Positions 1-6,755 are shown, counted from the stretch's first letter. The stretch is 46,255 nt of DNA from a virus (IMGVR_UViG_3300032431_000015:1-46255); one strand, 5' to 3'. The notes: a model not told the origin generated them from the letters alone. A program made the numbers and translations.

Positions 1-318
1 CCCAAAACCCACCAAAACCCCCAAAAACTCGCAACACGCAACCATTCCAAGCCCAAAATCCCAACCACAAAAGTCTCCACCCGGCATTCCGCCTCACCCC
101 ATACTTTTCACCACATGGCAAAACGCGATAAAAATGGCAAAACGCAAACGAAATCGTCGGGAGAGGGAGGGTGGAGGGACTACTAGGCGCGCGCGATTTT
201 TGCCCCCACCCCCCGGACCGATCGACCCCCGGCCACCCCCTGTTCCTGCCGTCGATCGGGGGGGTATGACGGCCCGAAACTTGGGGTTGGAGCGTGAGTT
301 GATCCAAGTCTGGTTGGA
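1..318. other. Left part of the terS-terL spacer
   Basis: No convincing gene lies here. With the last 46 bases of the window it forms a spacer of about 364 bases between the end of terS and the start of terL, assuming the molecule is circular. The first 120 bases of the plus strand contain only 9 G, and the first 30 contain none. From about base 134 the strand turns G and A rich. A 12-base direct repeat (ATGGCAAAACGC) sits at 115-126 and 134-145. Many phages place pac or cos sites in or next to the terminase genes, so a packaging role is plausible but not shown. Confidence 0.6.
218..259. repeat. Inverted repeat in the terS-terL spacer
   Basis: CCGATCGAC at 218-226 pairs perfectly with GTCGATCGG at 251-259, giving a 9-base-pair stem around a C-rich 24-base loop. 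There is no T tract after it in either direction, so it does not look like an intrinsic terminator. It could be a terminase recognition structure or an operator. Only the repeat itself is seen. Confidence 0.5.
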
Positions 319-849
319 TTATCGTTCATCATCAAGGGCTTGGTCGTCGTGGCCCTCTGATGATGTATCACTGAGCCGCCCGATCAGGCTCGGAGTGGGG
401 CTTATATCGACCAGGCGCTGATCCGGGCGACGGTATTCGTACCCCCCGGACGCGACGTTCACAGTCACGCTCGGACCGCTAAGTGCTTGTTCTCGTGTGA
501 AGAACTCGACCGCCCACCTCTTATCCTTCGGGTCTGTTGCGTGTTCCATCATGTCGGCTGCGATCTCGTATGCTCTGGCTCGATATTGCGTGCGCCTGCC
601 CTCGACCGCGTTGACGAAATCGGATTCTATTTGTTTTACAATGGCTTGGACGTGCGGTTTTTTGATTGCGAGGCAGTATCCGCCGACGGTGCATCCGGCT
701 TGTTCGCATGCTCGCTCGAGTGTCAAGTTACGCTCGATGCGAAGTTTGATGGCGGTCAGGACTTTTGGGCTTAGTCGGCGCTTGGGGCCTTCCCGAGGGG
801 AGGCTGCGCCCGCCTTCTTGGTCTTATGTGATGTTGTGTTGTTTGCCAT
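319..849 (-). CDS. terS: Terminase small subunit (probable)
   Basis: A 176-residue protein with a basic N-terminus followed by a helix-turn-helix-like segment at about residues 28-65 (repeated Leu/Ala, then EQAGCTVGGYCLAIKK). The middle (about 80-130) is charged and helical with the form RAYEIAADMMEHATDPKDKRWA, typical of the oligomerisation region of small terminases. The small subunit binds the packaging site and delivers DNA to the large subunit. The call is supported by position: it is the first minus-strand gene, and the next minus-strand gene across the window ends is terL. No strong ribosome site is visible before ATG 849. I recognise the architecture rather than a specific family. Confidence 0.7.
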   Translation of the reverse strand: MANNTTSHKTKKAGAASPREGPKRRLSPKVLTAIKLRIERNLTLERACEQAGCTVGGYCLAIKKPHVQAIVKQIESDFVNAVEGRRTQYRARAYEIAADMMEHATDPKDKRWAVEFFTREQALSGPSVTVNVASGGYEYRRPDQRLVDISPTPSLIGRLSDTSSEGHDDQALDDER

Positions 850-1064
850 GGGTACGGTTTAGCGGTGCGCGGGGCGGCGGCGGATGCACTCTGGGCGTCA
901 CCGGCGGCAGGCTCGACCCTGGCTCGATCTGGCGCAGCTGGGGCTTGATCTTTCCCCGATCTTTTTTTTTGCGCGATGCGCTTTTTTTCTTGCATGGTGC
1001 GACGCGTTGCGTTATGTATCGTTCATGGCCGGCGGAACTGGCCAACACCCAAGGAGAGACGCAG
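850..1064. other. Divergent control region between terS and the early operon
   Basis: No gene is seen. Two short hairpins with T tracts on the plus strand follow each other: GATC-TTTCCCC-GATC then ten T (about 949-970), and GCGC-GAT-GCGC then seven T (971-988). They could stop plus-strand transcripts entering from the left. On the minus strand they are A tracts upstream of terS. The early plus promoter lies just downstream. Confidence 0.45.
990..1018 (+). promoter_or_regulatory. Candidate early promoter
   Basis: TTGCAT at 990-995 and TATGTA at 1013-1018 are separated by 17 bases, a fair sigma-70-type match, directly downstream of two T-tract hairpins. Initiation near 1025 would leave about 40 bases of leader before the first early gene at 1065. 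Confidence 0.5.
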
Positions 1065-1235
1065 ATGCCCTACATCATGACCATCGAAGAAGCCGAGTAT
1101 AAGTTTCTGTTCGACGCCTATCAGCCCGTCTGCGCTGCCTATCGCGCCGGATTGGTGGACGCTGCAACCTTCCTGTCGGCCCGCCGCGCGATGGATTCCG
1201 CCGGAGCGGCATGGGACGCAGCTCGCAACGCCTGA
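1065..1235 (+). CDS. Small early protein, 56 residues
   Basis: Not recognised. The start is set by AAGGAG at 1051-1056, nine bases before ATG. The protein is acidic at the N-terminus and helical, with aromatic residues in the first half. It is the first gene of the plus-strand early operon. Its terminal codons GCC TGA are also the first bases of the repeated intergenic module described at 1231. Confidence 0.7.
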   Translation: MPYIMTIEEAEYKFLFDAYQPVCAAYRAGLVDAATFLSARRAMDSAGAAWDAARNA

Positions 1236-1320
1236 CGCACCGGTCACCAGCCTTCGGGCTGGCATCCCGTGCGCCACGCACCCCCGCTATGGAACGGCGG
1301 AAACCCCAAGGAGTGACCAC
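1231..1320 (+). repeat. Early-operon leader module, copy 1
   Basis: It begins CCTGACGCA at the stop of the preceding gene. A UUCG-capped hairpin follows (CCAGCC 1247-1252, TTCG, GGCTGG 1257-1262), then GGCATCCCGTGCGCCACGCA, then a second stem element containing GGAACGGCGG (1284-1300), and finally CCCCAAGGAGTGACC just before the next start. Related modules lie at 2191-2272, 2551-2590 and 2828-2886. The repeats are non-coding apart from the stop codon they supply. Confidence 0.8.
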
Positions 1321-1321
1321 T

Positions 1322-2197
1322 ATGCTTGATTTCAACACATTTGGACGCCGCGCCAAGGTTGGCGGTTCCATCCGCGCCCGTGCTGGCGAGTTTCTGACGG
1401 ATGACCAGTTGCGCGCAGTCGCACCGTCGATCTTCGCCACCGAGGCGCACGAGAGCCGCAGCGCACGGTTTGCGCCGGTGGCCACGTCCATGGTTCTGGA
1501 TGGCTTGCGCCGCGAGGGTTTTCAGCCGGTGCAGGCGATGCAGGCTCGCAGCCGGATTGAGGGCAAAGCCGAATATACGAAGCACATGCTGCGCCTTCGC
1601 CACCAGGGCGACGGTCACGCGCTTGCCGTGGGCGACAAGGCGTTCGAGATTGTCTTGGTGAACGCGAACGATGGCACCGCCGCCTATCACATGGCGCCCG
1701 GCCTTTTCCGTCTGGTTTGCCTCAACGGCTTGATGGTCAGCGAAGGCAGCTACGATGAAGTCAAGGTCCGCCATTCGGGCGATGCAGTCGGGCAGGTGAT
1801 CGAGGGTGCCTATCGGGTTCTCGGCGAATCCGAGGAAGTGATGGACCAAGCCAACCGGTTCTCCGCCTTGGCCCTCTCGCCCCCGGAGCGGCATATCATG
1901 GCCGAGGCAGCGCATACCCTGCGGTTTGGCGACAAGGAAGCCGACGCGGTTCCTGTGACCGCTGCCGACCTGTTGCGCCCCCGTCGCTATGCCGACAACG
2001 GCGCTGACCTCTGGATGACGATGAACGTGCTACAGGAGAACGTCATCCGCGGCGGGCAGTCGGGCCGGGTGACGGACGCCAACGGACGCCGCCGCAACGC
2101 TTCTGTGCGCGCCGTGGCCGGCATCGACCAGAACCGGAGCCTAAACCGCGCGTTGTGGACGCTGGCAGAGCGGATGGCGGAACTGAAAGCCGCCTGA
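1322..2197 (+). CDS. DUF932 family protein
   Basis: A 291-residue protein. The start at ATG 1322 follows AAGGAGTG with good spacing. The central part, with IVLVNANDGTAAYHMAPGLF and RLVCLNGLMV (about residues 115-145), is the DUF932 signature found in phage and plasmid proteins of unknown function. The C-terminal third contains MNVLQENVIRGG and ends in a basic helical segment. The molecular role is not known for the family. It is the largest gene of the early operon and has its own leader module on both sides, which suggests separately tuned translation. Confidence 0.85.
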   Translation: MLDFNTFGRRAKVGGSIRARAGEFLTDDQLRAVAPSIFATEAHESRSARFAPVATSMVLDGLRREGFQPVQAMQARSRIEGKAEYTKHMLRLRHQGDGHALAVGDKAFEIVLVNANDGTAAYHMAPGLFRLVCLNGLMVSEGSYDEVKVRHSGDAVGQVIEGAYRVLGESEEVMDQANRFSALALSPPERHIMAEAAHTLRFGDKEADAVPVTAADLLRPRRYADNGADLWMTMNVLQENVIRGGQSGRVTDANGRRRNASVRAVAGIDQNRSLNRALWTLAERMAELKAA

Positions 2198-2272
2198 CGC
2201 ATCGGTGTCCCGCCCCACGCTGGGCGGGCATCCCATGCGCCAAGCATGACAACCCCCAAAGGAGCGACCGAC
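2191..2272 (+). repeat. Early-operon leader module, copy 2
   Basis: CGCCTGACGCATCGG supplies the stop of the DUF932 gene. A strong hairpin CCCGCCC (2209-2215) / GGGCGGG (2222-2228) follows, then GCATCCCATGCGCCAAGCA, which matches copy 1 closely, and then CCCCCAAAGGAGCGACCGAC before ATG 2273. Confidence 0.8.
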
Positions 2273-2557
2273 ATGCAAACCACCAACGAAACGATCCTCA
2301 TCCCCATGAAGAGTGGCGATTTAGTACCTCATGACGTTTTGTCGTTCGATTGCGCCGGGCACCGCTTGAGCGTTCGGCGGGTCAATTCTGGCCTGTGCCT
2401 AATCGTGCACCGCGCCACCGGCTTGGGGATCATCGACCAATGGACCGGCGACAGCAAGGAAGCCGCAGAGGGCTTTTTTGACGGTGTAGAGGTTGGACTT
2501 TACAACCTGTCAGGGGTTGCCAAGGCCGCAGCACAGGCGAAGCAAATTAACGCCTGA
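2273..2557 (+). CDS. Hypothetical early protein, 94 residues
   Basis: Not recognised. ATG 2273 is chosen because AAAGGAG ends nine bases upstream; an in-frame ATG at 2246 lies inside the leader module and has no such site. The sequence alternates beta-like and short helical stretches (SFDCAGHRLSVRRVNSGLCL, then GLGIIDQWTGDSKEAAEGF), so it is probably a small folded alpha/beta protein. It ends with GCC TGA, which belongs to the next leader module. Confidence 0.7.
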   Translation: MQTTNETILIPMKSGDLVPHDVLSFDCAGHRLSVRRVNSGLCLIVHRATGLGIIDQWTGDSKEAAEGFFDGVEVGLYNLSGVAKAAAQAKQINA

Positions 2558-2590
2558 CGCATGGACGCCAACCCCAAGGAGTAACCGACG
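2551..2590 (+). repeat. Early-operon leader module, copy 3 (short)
   Basis: A minimal copy: CGCCTGACGCATGGACGCCAACCCCAAGGAGTAACCGACG. It keeps the stop-codon end and the Shine-Dalgarno end and lacks the internal hairpins of copies 1 and 2. Confidence 0.75.
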
Positions 2591-2827
2591 ATGCAAGCCC
2601 GCTTCACGCTTTCCGACGCTGCCTTCTCAATCCTGACCGACTTTTGTTCGGCCTACCTGAAACCTGACCTTGACGCGATGAAGTACGCAGGCGGGTTAGT
2701 TTCCGAGTGCGGGAACTGGGAAGGTAATGTGATCTTTGAAATTCGCGGTTTTCACGCGAAAACAGGCAACCCGGCGACAATCAGTTTCGACCGAGACGCT
2801 GATTTCCAGTACGCGGAAGCAGCTTAA
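2591..2827 (+). CDS. Hypothetical early protein, 78 residues
   Basis: Not recognised. The start at ATG 2591 follows AAGGAGT. The sequence is mixed alpha/beta, with an N-terminal aromatic stretch (FTLSDAAFSILTDFCSAYL) and a later beta-like run (GNVIFEIRGFHAKTGNP). The stop is TAA at 2825-2827, three bases before the CCTGACGCA element. Here the repeated element no longer provides the stop. Confidence 0.65.
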   Translation: MQARFTLSDAAFSILTDFCSAYLKPDLDAMKYAGGLVSECGNWEGNVIFEIRGFHAKTGNPATISFDRDADFQYAEAA

Positions 2828-2886
2828 CGCCTGACGCATGGACGCACTAACCGCCACGGAACGGCGGCAAACCTAAGGAGTGACCG
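2828..2886 (+). repeat. Early-operon leader module, copy 4
   Basis: CGCCTGACGCATGGACGCA is followed by a hairpin CCGCC-ACGGAAC-GGCGG (2851-2867), whose GGAACGGCGG half is identical to copy 1, and then ACCTAAGGAGTGACCG before ATG 2887. Confidence 0.75.
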
Positions 2887-3108
2887 ATGACAGACAAGAT
2901 CCCCACGCCCGTTGCCCCCGCATTCCGGCCGGGCGACTTGGTGGCCTGCAAGAACACGGAGCGCGCCACCTTGGGCCGTGTGAGGTTCCTCTACCGCCGC
3001 GAGCATGGCATCTGCGCGATTGTGGACTACCCGGACGGGCGGCAGAGCGCATTCGTGCCGATCGACTTGCTTGAGCCGCTCACCGGCAGCTTGGGGGGCG
3101 CGGGATGA
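2887..3108 (+). CDS. Small early protein, possible SH3-like fold
   Basis: A 73-residue protein. After a Pro-rich start it has FRPGDLVACKNTERATLGRV, then VRFLYRREHGICAIVDYPDG, and a final LLEPL. The pattern of a GD-V strand, a basic turn and further strands resembles small SH3-like or KOW-like domains, but I cannot assign a family. Start fixed by TAAGGAGTG. The next gene overlaps by four bases (ATGA at 3105). Confidence 0.65.
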   Translation: MTDKIPTPVAPAFRPGDLVACKNTERATLGRVRFLYRREHGICAIVDYPDGRQSAFVPIDLLEPLTGSLGGAG

Positions 3109-3218
3109 CCTGCCCGCTTCTGTTCGGCCTGCACCAACTCATTGCGGACCTGACCGGCTACGGCTGGCCCGCTGGCATCATCTGGCGCATGGTTGCGCCC
3201 ATCTGCGGAGACTTTTGA
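3105..3218 (+). CDS. Very small early protein, 37 residues
   Basis: ATG 3105 overlaps the previous stop (ATGA), and the frame runs to TGA 3216-3218, one base before the next ATG. The product is hydrophobic (LLFGLHQLIADLTGY, then GIIWRMVAPICGDF) and could associate with membrane or protein. It is supported only by tight packing between neighbours. Confidence 0.45.
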   Translation: MTCPLLFGLHQLIADLTGYGWPAGIIWRMVAPICGDF

Positions 3219-3219
3219 C

Positions 3220-3447
3220 ATGACGCGCACCAACTATCCCGACACTCCGCGCGAACTGGCCGAGCAATCCTTTAAAGCCGCAGATGCGGAATATATCCTG
3301 GAACTGGTTGCCCGGTTTGGCTGGCAAGCCATTGAGGCCCGGCACGAAGATCGTGGGCGCGGTACACCTGACGACAAACTTGGCAGGCTTTGGCTCGTGC
3401 GTGCCGAAGCGGAACTGGCGTTTCTTCAAGCTGACGCCGCGCCATGA
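3220..3447 (+). CDS. Hypothetical early protein, 75 residues
   Basis: Not recognised. Mostly helical and acidic (NYPDTPRELAEQSFKAADAE, then RLWLVRAEAELAFLQADAAP). ATG 3220 comes two bases after the previous stop, and the gene overlaps the next by ATGA at 3444, so the pair is translationally coupled. Confidence 0.6.
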   Translation: MTRTNYPDTPRELAEQSFKAADAEYILELVARFGWQAIEARHEDRGRGTPDDKLGRLWLVRAEAELAFLQADAAP

Positions 3448-3758
3448 AACCGGTCAAGATCAAGTGGACCGTCGCCCCGGTGCCGACTGGCCATTATCGC
3501 ACCTTCCACAAGCGGGGATGGCCAGTCGGCTGGGCCAATGACAGAAACCGGGTGCTGATAAGTTGTCCTGATGAGTATAGCCCCGCAAAGGTCAAGACAG
3601 GTGCCCATGCGCCGCTAACGATCAAGGTGGACGTGTTCCACAATGGAACGATGTCCCTGCGAACCATTCGGGGCACCAGCGCGACACTGGCAGACGCGAA
3701 GGCCCGCGCCTTGGCGTTCTTCCAGGACAACCCGGACTGCCTCAGGCCCGCCGCATGA
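3444..3758 (+). CDS. Hypothetical early protein, 104 residues
   Basis: A basic alpha/beta protein. It has VKIKWTVAPVPTGHYRTFHK at the N-terminus, a conserved-looking RGWPVGWA, a strand with LTIKVDVFHNGTMSL, and a final helix TLADAKARALAFFQDNP. The layout (sheet plus C-terminal helix carrying an A-D-A-K-A pattern) is seen in many small phage proteins of unknown role. It ends at TGA 3756-3758. The same frame then stays open to 3947 with a Cys-rich sequence (see next entry). Confidence 0.65.
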   Translation: MKPVKIKWTVAPVPTGHYRTFHKRGWPVGWANDRNRVLISCPDEYSPAKVKTGAHAPLTIKVDVFHNGTMSLRTIRGTSATLADAKARALAFFQDNPDCLRPAA

Positions 3759-3947
3759 CGCTCGCAGGAAGGCGGCCTACAGCCCCATGACGCTCTTGCG
3801 CTACCCCAACCGCCCTACGGCCCGATCTGGGCCTGTGGGCCGCCCTGTGGCTTGCCCCCGCCCCACTGTCACCAGTGCGGAACGGGCGGGGGCATCGCCA
3901 AGGAGACGACACCGCGCAATTACCACGCGCATCACCCTTTTGCATAG
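3759..3947 (+). other. Cys-rich open frame without a start codon
   Basis: In the frame of the gene just upstream, the 62 codons after its TGA stop are open until TAG 3945-3947. They read like real protein: QPPYGPIWACGPPCG, then PPPHCHQCGTGGG, a C-x3-C-x6-C-x2-C pattern suited to zinc. No ATG or GTG precedes it in frame, and the only TTG is inside the motif. Other frames here give Arg/Pro-rich noise, including the frame of ATG 3787. It may be a C-terminal extension made by stop readthrough, a gene broken by a frameshift, or chance. Confidence 0.4.
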
Positions 3948-3959
3948 GATGGAAGCAAC

Positions 3960-4376
3960 TTGACGCTCGAAAATCTCCGCGCCCTCGACCCCGAAACCCG
4001 CCTTGCCAGGCTTGAGGCCATGGCCGTGGAATTGTTCGGCCATGCTTGGGCAACCAAACTTGCGACGCTTCTCGAACTCGCGCCGTCAACCGTGTTCCGG
4101 TGGAAGTCGAAACCCGCATCGGTGCCATTTATGGCGCTTATCGTGCTTCATGGGATGGTCGAACAGCCCCTTCCGCAAGATGCCCCAGCGCCGCAGGTGA
4201 CGCCCGAACCGGACAAGCGGATGCAGGAAGCGGCGGCGGCACTGATCGCCGTCAGCCGCGCTTTGGCCCGGGCGGCGGAAGTGCTGGCGGTTTTTTCAGA
4301 ACCCGTGCGGGCTTTGCAAACCGTTCAGCCCGAGACGCCTCTTTCGACCGCGTGTCAGCCAACGTCCGCAGAGTAG
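3960..4376 (+). CDS. HTH-like regulator, TTG start (probable)
   Basis: A 138-residue protein. TTG 3960 is used because AGGATGGAAG lies just upstream and no ATG exists before residue 22. Residues 30-65 read as a helix-turn-helix: WATKLATLLELAPSTVFRWK, then VPFMALIVLHGM. The middle is Pro-rich and the C-terminal half is a long Ala-rich helix, possibly for oligomerisation. It is the last plus gene of the early block. Its last 125 bases overlap the convergent XRE gene at 4252. Confidence 0.65.
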   Translation: MTLENLRALDPETRLARLEAMAVELFGHAWATKLATLLELAPSTVFRWKSKPASVPFMALIVLHGMVEQPLPQDAPAPQVTPEPDKRMQEAAAALIAVSRALARAAEVLAVFSEPVRALQTVQPETPLSTACQPTSAE

Positions 4377-4764
4377 CCGCGGGAAGCAGCCCTTCGCGCA
4401 GAACCAGGTCGTACCCCAGCGCCGCCGCCAACCAGATGAACGTGTCGATGTTCGGCATTTTCGTGCAGTTCTCGATCTTGGCCAGGTGCGAAGGCTCGAC
4501 CCCTGCCGCGTCTTCCACTTCCTCGACCGACAGCCGCAACTCCTTACGCCGGCCTCGGAGCGATTCGATGGCATGGGCCCCGTGTTCCAGCGCCACGCCG
4601 CCGCGCAGATCGGGCGTGATGCGCGGCGGGATGCTGGCGCCACTGCGCAACAAGGTTCTGATCCCGCAACCGAGCACCGGACAACGCGCCTCGCAGGCCT
4701 CAGTCGTGGCCGCGACGATCACCCAGCCCCGTTTTTGCACTTCCCGCAGGAATGCCTGGTCCAT
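4252..4764 (-). CDS. XRE-family transcriptional regulator with an N-terminal Cys cluster
   Basis: A 170-residue protein. Residues 1-50 contain three closely spaced Cys (EACEARCPVLGCG), possibly a metal site. An XRE helix-turn-helix follows at about 68-128 (RRKELRLSVEEVEDAAGVEP, then HLAKIENCTKMPN and FIWLAAALGYDLVL). The C-terminus is basic and Pro-rich. ATG 4764 is preferred; TTG 4767 in frame is possible. It closes the replication operon and is preceded by two tiny coupled frames (4764-4787 and 4784-4855), hinting at translational control. The 3' end overlaps the opposing gene by 125 bases. Confidence 0.75.
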   Translation of the reverse strand: MDQAFLREVQKRGWVIVAATTEACEARCPVLGCGIRTLLRSGASIPPRITPDLRGGVALEHGAHAIESLRGRRKELRLSVEEVEDAAGVEPSHLAKIENCTKMPNIDTFIWLAAALGYDLVLREGLLPAATLRTLADTRSKEASRAERFAKPARVLKKPPALPPPGPKRG

Positions 4765-4787
4765 CAAAACCCTTCCCGTTCGGTCAT
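4764..4787 (-). CDS. Possible 7-codon leader peptide
   Basis: ATG 4787 to TGA 4764 encodes MTEREGF. The best Shine-Dalgarno of this area, AGGAGG at 4795-4800, lies seven bases before it. Its TGA shares the A of the ATG of the XRE regulator (TGATG), and its own ATG overlaps the stop of the 23-residue gene. This arrangement would couple translation along the three frames. No product has been shown. Confidence 0.4.
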   Translation of the reverse strand: MTEREGF

Positions 4788-4855
4788 ATCAGCACCTCCT
4801 GTCGCGCTGCGACCACGGCGGGCTTGGCCACGATCAGGTCGGATCGGTTTTTCAT
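4784..4855 (-). CDS. Possible 23-residue peptide
   Basis: ATG 4855 overlaps the stop of the upstream gene as ATGA, and the frame ends at TGA 4784. The peptide begins MKNRSDLIVAKPAVVAARQ. A longer frame could start at 4930, but that would overlap the neighbour by nearly 80 bases; the overlap start is more typical of this operon. Confidence 0.4.
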   Translation of the reverse strand: MKNRSDLIVAKPAVVAARQEVLI

Positions 4856-5322
4856 GGTGACTTTTCCCACAACAATTTGATCCCTGTCGGAGACTTCATT
4901 GACTGACGGGGCCGACTTGGTGATGACCATTCCCCGCCCCCGCGATGTCCGATAAGCGTCCATCCCGCGCCACGTAGAGACTCCCCCGTTTCGGTCGCCA
5001 GCGTGTAGGTCCCGATTTTTGTAAACCCGAGGGCAAATGCAGCTTTTGAAGCTCTGCCATAAAGGAAAGAACAGGCGTTGCGGGTGCCGTCCGTGCAAAG
5101 CCTCGTAACCTCGGCTGTCAGCCCGTCATCTCGCATCCGAGAAACAGGCCGCCCTACAATGACCACACCTACAAGATTGCCACCGATAAACCCCCCGATG
5201 CTAAAAAGGTGGCCGACCACTGGCGGATGGTGCCGATGAAGCAGACCGACAAAGGCGTTTGCCTCGTCCAAACTGATGCGACCATGTATGAGCCTGCAAT
5301 TCCCGATAGTGACTTCGCGCAT
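4852..5322 (-). CDS. XF1762 family (GNAT-like) phage protein
   Basis: A 156-residue protein. The conserved core is clear: NAFVGLLHRHHPPVVGHLFS, then LVGVVIVGRPVSR, then LTAEVTRLCTDGTRNACSFL, then TYTLATETGESLRGAGW. This is the phage XF1762 family, whose pattern resembles an acetyltransferase fold; substrate and role are unknown. ATG 5322 lies five bases after the stop of dnaB; an upstream in-frame ATG at 5385 would sit inside dnaB. The next small frame overlaps by ATGA. Confidence 0.8.
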   Translation of the reverse strand: MREVTIGNCRLIHGRISLDEANAFVGLLHRHHPPVVGHLFSIGGFIGGNLVGVVIVGRPVSRMRDDGLTAEVTRLCTDGTRNACSFLYGRASKAAFALGFTKIGTYTLATETGESLRGAGWTLIGHRGGGEWSSPSRPRQSMKSPTGIKLLWEKSP

Positions 5323-5327
5323 GGTTG

Positions 5328-6755
5328 TCACATCATTTCCCGTTCGTCGTCCAGCGGCCAGAACCTGTTTGTCTCGATGTGGCATCCAACCTCGACAGTC
5401 ACGGGCGCTTTTCCGTGACGGTTCTTCTGGACAATCAATTCCATGCGGTTTTCGTGACGCTTCACATCAGCCTCCCAGTCGCCTTTCGCCTCAGGCGTGA
5501 CTTCGCCCTTGCCGTTGCGCTTCGGTCCCTGCCTGCGCAGCCAGTACCCTTCCCGGTGCGTGAAAACAACTTGATCCGCGTCGTTCTCGAATTGACCTGT
5601 TTCCTTGATATCGCTCAACGATGGCCGCTTGTTTTCACGCTGGGCGATGTCGCGCGACAACTGACAAAGCGCAATGACAGGAACGCCTACCAGCCCGGCA
5701 ATCGTTTTCAACCCGATGCTGACATTCGTAAGTTGCTCATACCGTCCCTTGCCTTCGCCGCGCACCAACTGCGCATAATCGACAATGACCGCGTGAAGCC
5801 CAATGCTTTTGTCGAACTCTGCCCTTGCCCGCCTGACAGCCGCATCTATCGCCGGAATATCTCGGATACCTTTCGGAATGATCCGTATCGCCGCCGCTTC
5901 CAGCGTCTTTGCAGCGTTACACCACTTGATGAAATCTGCCTCTGCCATTTCATCGGCGGCGCGAATCTGCTCATAAGGTATGCGGCATTCGCGGCTTATC
6001 ATGCGATTGGCCAAGTCCTGCGGCTGCATTTCAAGCGATACAAAAGCAACGCCCTTTGCTGTTCCGTGCTTCGGTGCCGCGATATTCGCTGCAATTTCCA
6101 GCGCCAGCGACGTTTTCCCCATGCTGGTTGCCCCGCCGATCAGGCACAGATCGCCCGGCGACAGGCCGCGCAGCACCTTGTCCAGCGGCGTTCCCGTCTT
6201 GAGAAGCGACGTGTTGCCCTGGAAAATCTCGTTCGCCGCCGTGATCGCTTCCGTCGCGGCGCGCAGAAACGTCAAACTGCTCTCGGAACCGGATGCCTCT
6301 GGGAGGCCCAGAATGACGTGCTGGAGGCCCGAGACGACTTCGCCGATGTCGGATGACCCTACAAGGGCTGTTGCCGCCCCAGACACGGCCCCATGAAGCG
6401 TACGACGGGCCGCAAGGCTGACGATGATGCCAGCATAGCTTGGCGCGGCAAAACCGCTGATCGACGCACCCGCCAGACGCACCAGGTAGGACGGCCCGCC
6501 GTACTCCTTCAACCCGGCGTGATCCGCCATCGCGGTCTTGAGCGTCACCGGGCTGACCAGATGGCCCTTTGCGATGCGGCCGCGCGCTATCCGGTATAAA
6601 TCGGCGTGAACAGGATCGTGGAAATGATCCGGCGTCAGAATGTCGCCTACCATCTGCCCTATTGCATTGTTCGTCAGGATCGCGCCCAGCAACTGCTGTT
6701 CGGCCTCGACGTTGAAAAGGCATTGATCCACCTTGAATGTGGTTATCTCGTTCAA
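5328..6755 (-). CDS. dnaB: Replicative DNA helicase (DnaB family)
   Basis: A 475-residue protein. An N-terminal DnaB domain lies at about residues 10-125 (EAEQQLLGAILTNN), then a linker, then a RecA-like motor. Walker A is GGATSMGKTS at about 207-216, Walker B is AVIVDYAQL at about 322-330, and the later LCQLSRDIAQRENKRPSLSD and ADQVVFTHREGYW are typical DnaB motifs. It unwinds DNA at the phage fork. I use the TTG at 6755: it overlaps the upstream stop as TTGA and has GGAG eight bases before it, while the ATG at 6842 would overlap a whole gene. It follows the initiator gene by one small gene, as in lambda-type O/P modules. Confidence 0.92.
   Translation of the reverse strand: MNEITTFKVDQCLFNVEAEQQLLGAILTNNAIGQMVGDILTPDHFHDPVHADLYRIARGRIAKGHLVSPVTLKTAMADHAGLKEYGGPSYLVRLAGASISGFAAPSYAGIIVSLAARRTLHGAVSGAATALVGSSDIGEVVSGLQHVILGLPEASGSESSLTFLRAATEAITAANEIFQGNTSLLKTGTPLDKVLRGLSPGDLCLIGGATSMGKTSLALEIAANIAAPKHGTAKGVAFVSLEMQPQDLANRMISRECRIPYEQIRAADEMAEADFIKWCNAAKTLEAAAIRIIPKGIRDIPAIDAAVRRARAEFDKSIGLHAVIVDYAQLVRGEGKGRYEQLTNVSIGLKTIAGLVGVPVIALCQLSRDIAQRENKRPSLSDIKETGQFENDADQVVFTHREGYWLRRQGPKRNGKGEVTPEAKGDWEADVKRHENRMELIVQKNRHGKAPVTVEVGCHIETNRFWPLDDEREMM

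Noticed and set aside
134-421. Plus-strand open frame opposite the terS end and its spacer
   Set aside because: Arg/Pro-rich composition, no ribosome site and antisense to a better gene; it reflects high GC content.
3787-3963. 58-codon gene starting at ATG 3787
   Set aside because: Very Arg/Pro-rich; the adjacent frame has the protein-like Cys pattern, so this frame is probably a shadow.
4784-4930. 48-residue form of the small gene before the XRE regulator
   Set aside because: It would overlap the upstream gene by about 79 bases, while ATG 4855 makes the ATGA overlap typical of this operon.
5325-6356. 343-codon plus-strand frame opposite dnaB
   Set aside because: It lies wholly antisense to a DnaB helicase with clear motifs and resembles no protein; a GC-rich shadow frame.
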